From Ptiloglossa arizonensis (lineage: Eukaryota; Arthropoda; Insecta; Hymenoptera; Colletidae): DNA of 64,000 bases. The translations under genes were made by a program, and so were the position numbers. This document shows, in pieces, positions 62,177 to 64,000 of the stretch; within the stretch, counting starts at the first letter, position 1, and every line of letters starts with the position of its first letter. A model generated the notes under the pieces. The model searched no databases. It saw only the letters and a list, made by a program, of their open reading frames with translations, and was not told where the DNA came from. The stretch covers positions 9,366,001 through 9,430,000 of the forward strand of contig NC_135054.1 of assembly GCF_051014685.1 (NCBI RefSeq), read 5' to 3'.

Positions 62177-64000
62177 ATGCAAGCAAGTACACACGTAACA
62201 CCGCGAATTTTTACTGCAATACAAAATGTAGACATACAGGAATTATCGATGTGCTCTCATAAAGAAATTCGACCAATTTTACCTTGTTTGGTTCGAATGA
62301 GTCTCATTTCTCCTTTAGACATAACGAAAGATTGCGTGGAAGAAAGAAAACAAGTTTTGACAATTTTATCTGGAATTGAATCAGTAAACTCGATAATTGC
62401 GCTGCTTTCAATTGATTTTCATGCGTTGGAAACTGACGTTCGAAAAGAGCAACAATTGAGGTTAGTTTCATTGCTGACAGTGTTTATCTGTTTATAATTG
62501 TTAGTGAAAACGTAAATTAAATAATTTGTAAGAAATATATAATTTATTTTTTTAGGCAAAAGCTGGGTAGTTTGCAACGAGACAGTGTACTTGCTCAGTC
62601 ATTACAAAGTGGTCTTGCTCTGGAATTTGAACGCAGTGAGTCTACTAGAAGAATAAGGCTAGTTCTAAGTGAATTATTATATGTAGCTTGTCAAGTACAA
62701 GAGCTGCAGAAGAATCAAGAATTCCAAATCAAACAATCTGATTTATTCGATAATGCAGTATATATGGAAGAAATCAGTTATGTGATTTGTATTGCTCTTG
62801 CTGAGTTACCAACATTGTTATCAATATTAGATATTGCAGAAACATTATTACATGTTAAACATGGCCCAGAAATAATTTGCTGGATAGTTGCTAATATTCC
62901 TGATAGTTTTAGTGAAGTTTGTGCACATTTAATTGCCAATGGAGAAAGACAAGAAGAATCAACATTAGGCAGAATTAGAACAATGTCTTTGACAATGTTG
63001 TGTCAAATGAATCCAAGTCAATCTTTGGCAGTAAGAGCCAAGTGTGTAGAACTTTGTAGAATGCCTGCTTTAGCAATTACATTAAGTCTGGAACATGAAA
63101 ATATAAATAATCCACTATCAGAAAGTGATATAGTTGCTTTTGTATCAGGATTATTACTTGGTAGTGACCAACAAGTAAGGACATGGATTGCAATGTTCAT
63201 TAGGAATGGCCAGAAACGCAAATGGGAATCTCATACAGCATTACAATCTTTAAGAGAAGAACTACTCAAACGATTGCAAACAATTGCTTCCCAAAATACA
63301 GGTCAATTAGCAGAAAGTCAAGTGGTTCAAGCTAGTGCATTATTGCGACTTTATTGTGCATTGAGAGGTATTGGAGGTATTAAATTTCAAGATGATGAAG
63401 TAACAATGATTGTTCAGTTGTTGACATCTCATCCTCCTCCATCGCCAGCTGGTGTAAGATTTGTTTCTTTAGGTCTTTGTATGCTTATTGCGTGTTCTTC
63501 ACTAATTGGTCATCATAATCTTGAAAAGCGGAGTATAGAATGGGTGCAGTGGCTTGTTCGTGAAGAAGCTTACTTTGAAAGTGCTAGTGGTGTGACAGCA
63601 AGTTTTGGAGAAATGTTACTTTTAATGGCTATACATTTTCATAGCAATCAACTATCAGCTATTTGTGAACTTGTATGTGCAACTTTAGGCATGAAAATAC
63701 CAATTAGACCCAACAATCTAACTAGAATGAAGCAAATTTTCATGCAGGAGATATTTACAGAGCAAGTTGTTACTTCTCATGCTGTAAAGGTGCCTGTAAC
63801 AGCTAATTTAAATGCAAACATTCCAGGATTTTTACCTGTACATTGTATTCATCAGTTGTTGAAATCACGAGCATTTGCAAAACATCGTGTACCAATAAAA
63901 AATTGGATTTACAGGCAGATTTGTAATAGTGTGCCGCCATTGCATCCAGTTCTTCCTGCTTTAGTTGAAGTATATGTTAATTCAATTTTAGTAACAAATA
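62177..64000 (+). CDS. IntS2: Integrator complex subunit 2, N-terminal part (runs off the window)
   Basis: INTS2 is a scaffold subunit of the Integrator complex, which cleaves snRNA and promoter-proximal transcripts in the nucleus. Exons 62177-62460 and 62556 to beyond 64000 (GT/AG intron of 95 bp, phase 2) give about 576 residues, roughly half the expected length. Conserved blocks include PCLVRMSLISPLD, SVNSIIALLSIDFHALE, KEQQLRQKLG, VANIPDSFSEVC, RTWIAMFIRNGQKRK, SALLRLYCALRGI, EEAYFESASGVTASFGEML, SNQLSAICELVC and IFTEQVVTSHAVKVPVT. The start is the ATG at 62177; an in-frame TTG nine bases upstream is within the presumed acceptor. No break is visible. Confidence 0.96.

Noticed and set aside
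1..64000. CRISPR arrays, rRNA or tRNA genes
   Set aside because: No short regularly spaced repeats with unique spacers, and no rRNA core sequences or cloverleaf-like segments, were found by eye. The tandem repeats here are satellites.

Overview
This is an AT-rich nuclear segment of an animal genome with introns, almost certainly an insect. I favour a hymenopteran from the gene families, many short introns, and piggyBac, mariner and R1-like debris; the order is an inference. I reassembled seven protein-coding genes by hand from protein motifs, GT/AG junctions and codon phase.

Layout. (1) 158-12930 (+): a 20-exon Kidins220/ARMS orthologue with ankyrin repeats, a KAP NTPase domain with four membrane segments, and a long tail. 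(2) 16109-20736 (-): yurt/EPB41L5, a FERM protein, convergent with Kidins220. (3) 21778-23122 (-): MTERF3, a mitochondrial transcription/ribosome-biogenesis factor, head-to-head with (4) 23952-25568 (+): GatA, subunit A of the mitochondrial Glu-tRNA(Gln) amidotransferase. (5) 27109-41143: no recognisable host gene; a 14-kb inverted duplication of satellite-like DNA around a roughly 0.5-kb centre. (6) 41663-57675 (-): GCP3/Grip91, gamma-tubulin complex component 3, whose introns hold a mariner fragment, a piggyBac remnant, an inverted-repeat-bounded element with R1-like debris, and a complete piggyBac-like transposon with an open 559-aa transposase. (7) 58323-59698 (+): OSTC, an oligosaccharyltransferase subunit, head-to-head with GCP3. 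(8) 59903-60900 (-): a decayed Gypsy-type pol fragment. (9) 62177-64000 (+): the first two coding exons of Integrator subunit 2, cut by the window end.

The host genes are mostly conserved and broadly expressed. They serve membrane signalling and polarity (Kidins220, yurt), mitochondrial gene expression (MTERF3, GatA), microtubule nucleation (GCP3), N-glycosylation (OSTC) and snRNA/mRNA 3' processing (INTS2). They do not form an operon-like pathway. Two gene pairs share divergent promoters, and those promoters contain similar DRE-like sequence.

The most unusual structure is the giant palindrome. Its outer arms are nearly identical over about 5 kb. Its inner arms have diverged by a few percent, and the right arm alone carries an extra, almost perfect 1,087-bp tandem copy. 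Other points of interest are two alternative Kidins220 C-termini that both end in PDZ-ligand-like residues, five NPF motifs in the yurt tail, and an apparently intact piggyBac with subterminal repeats.
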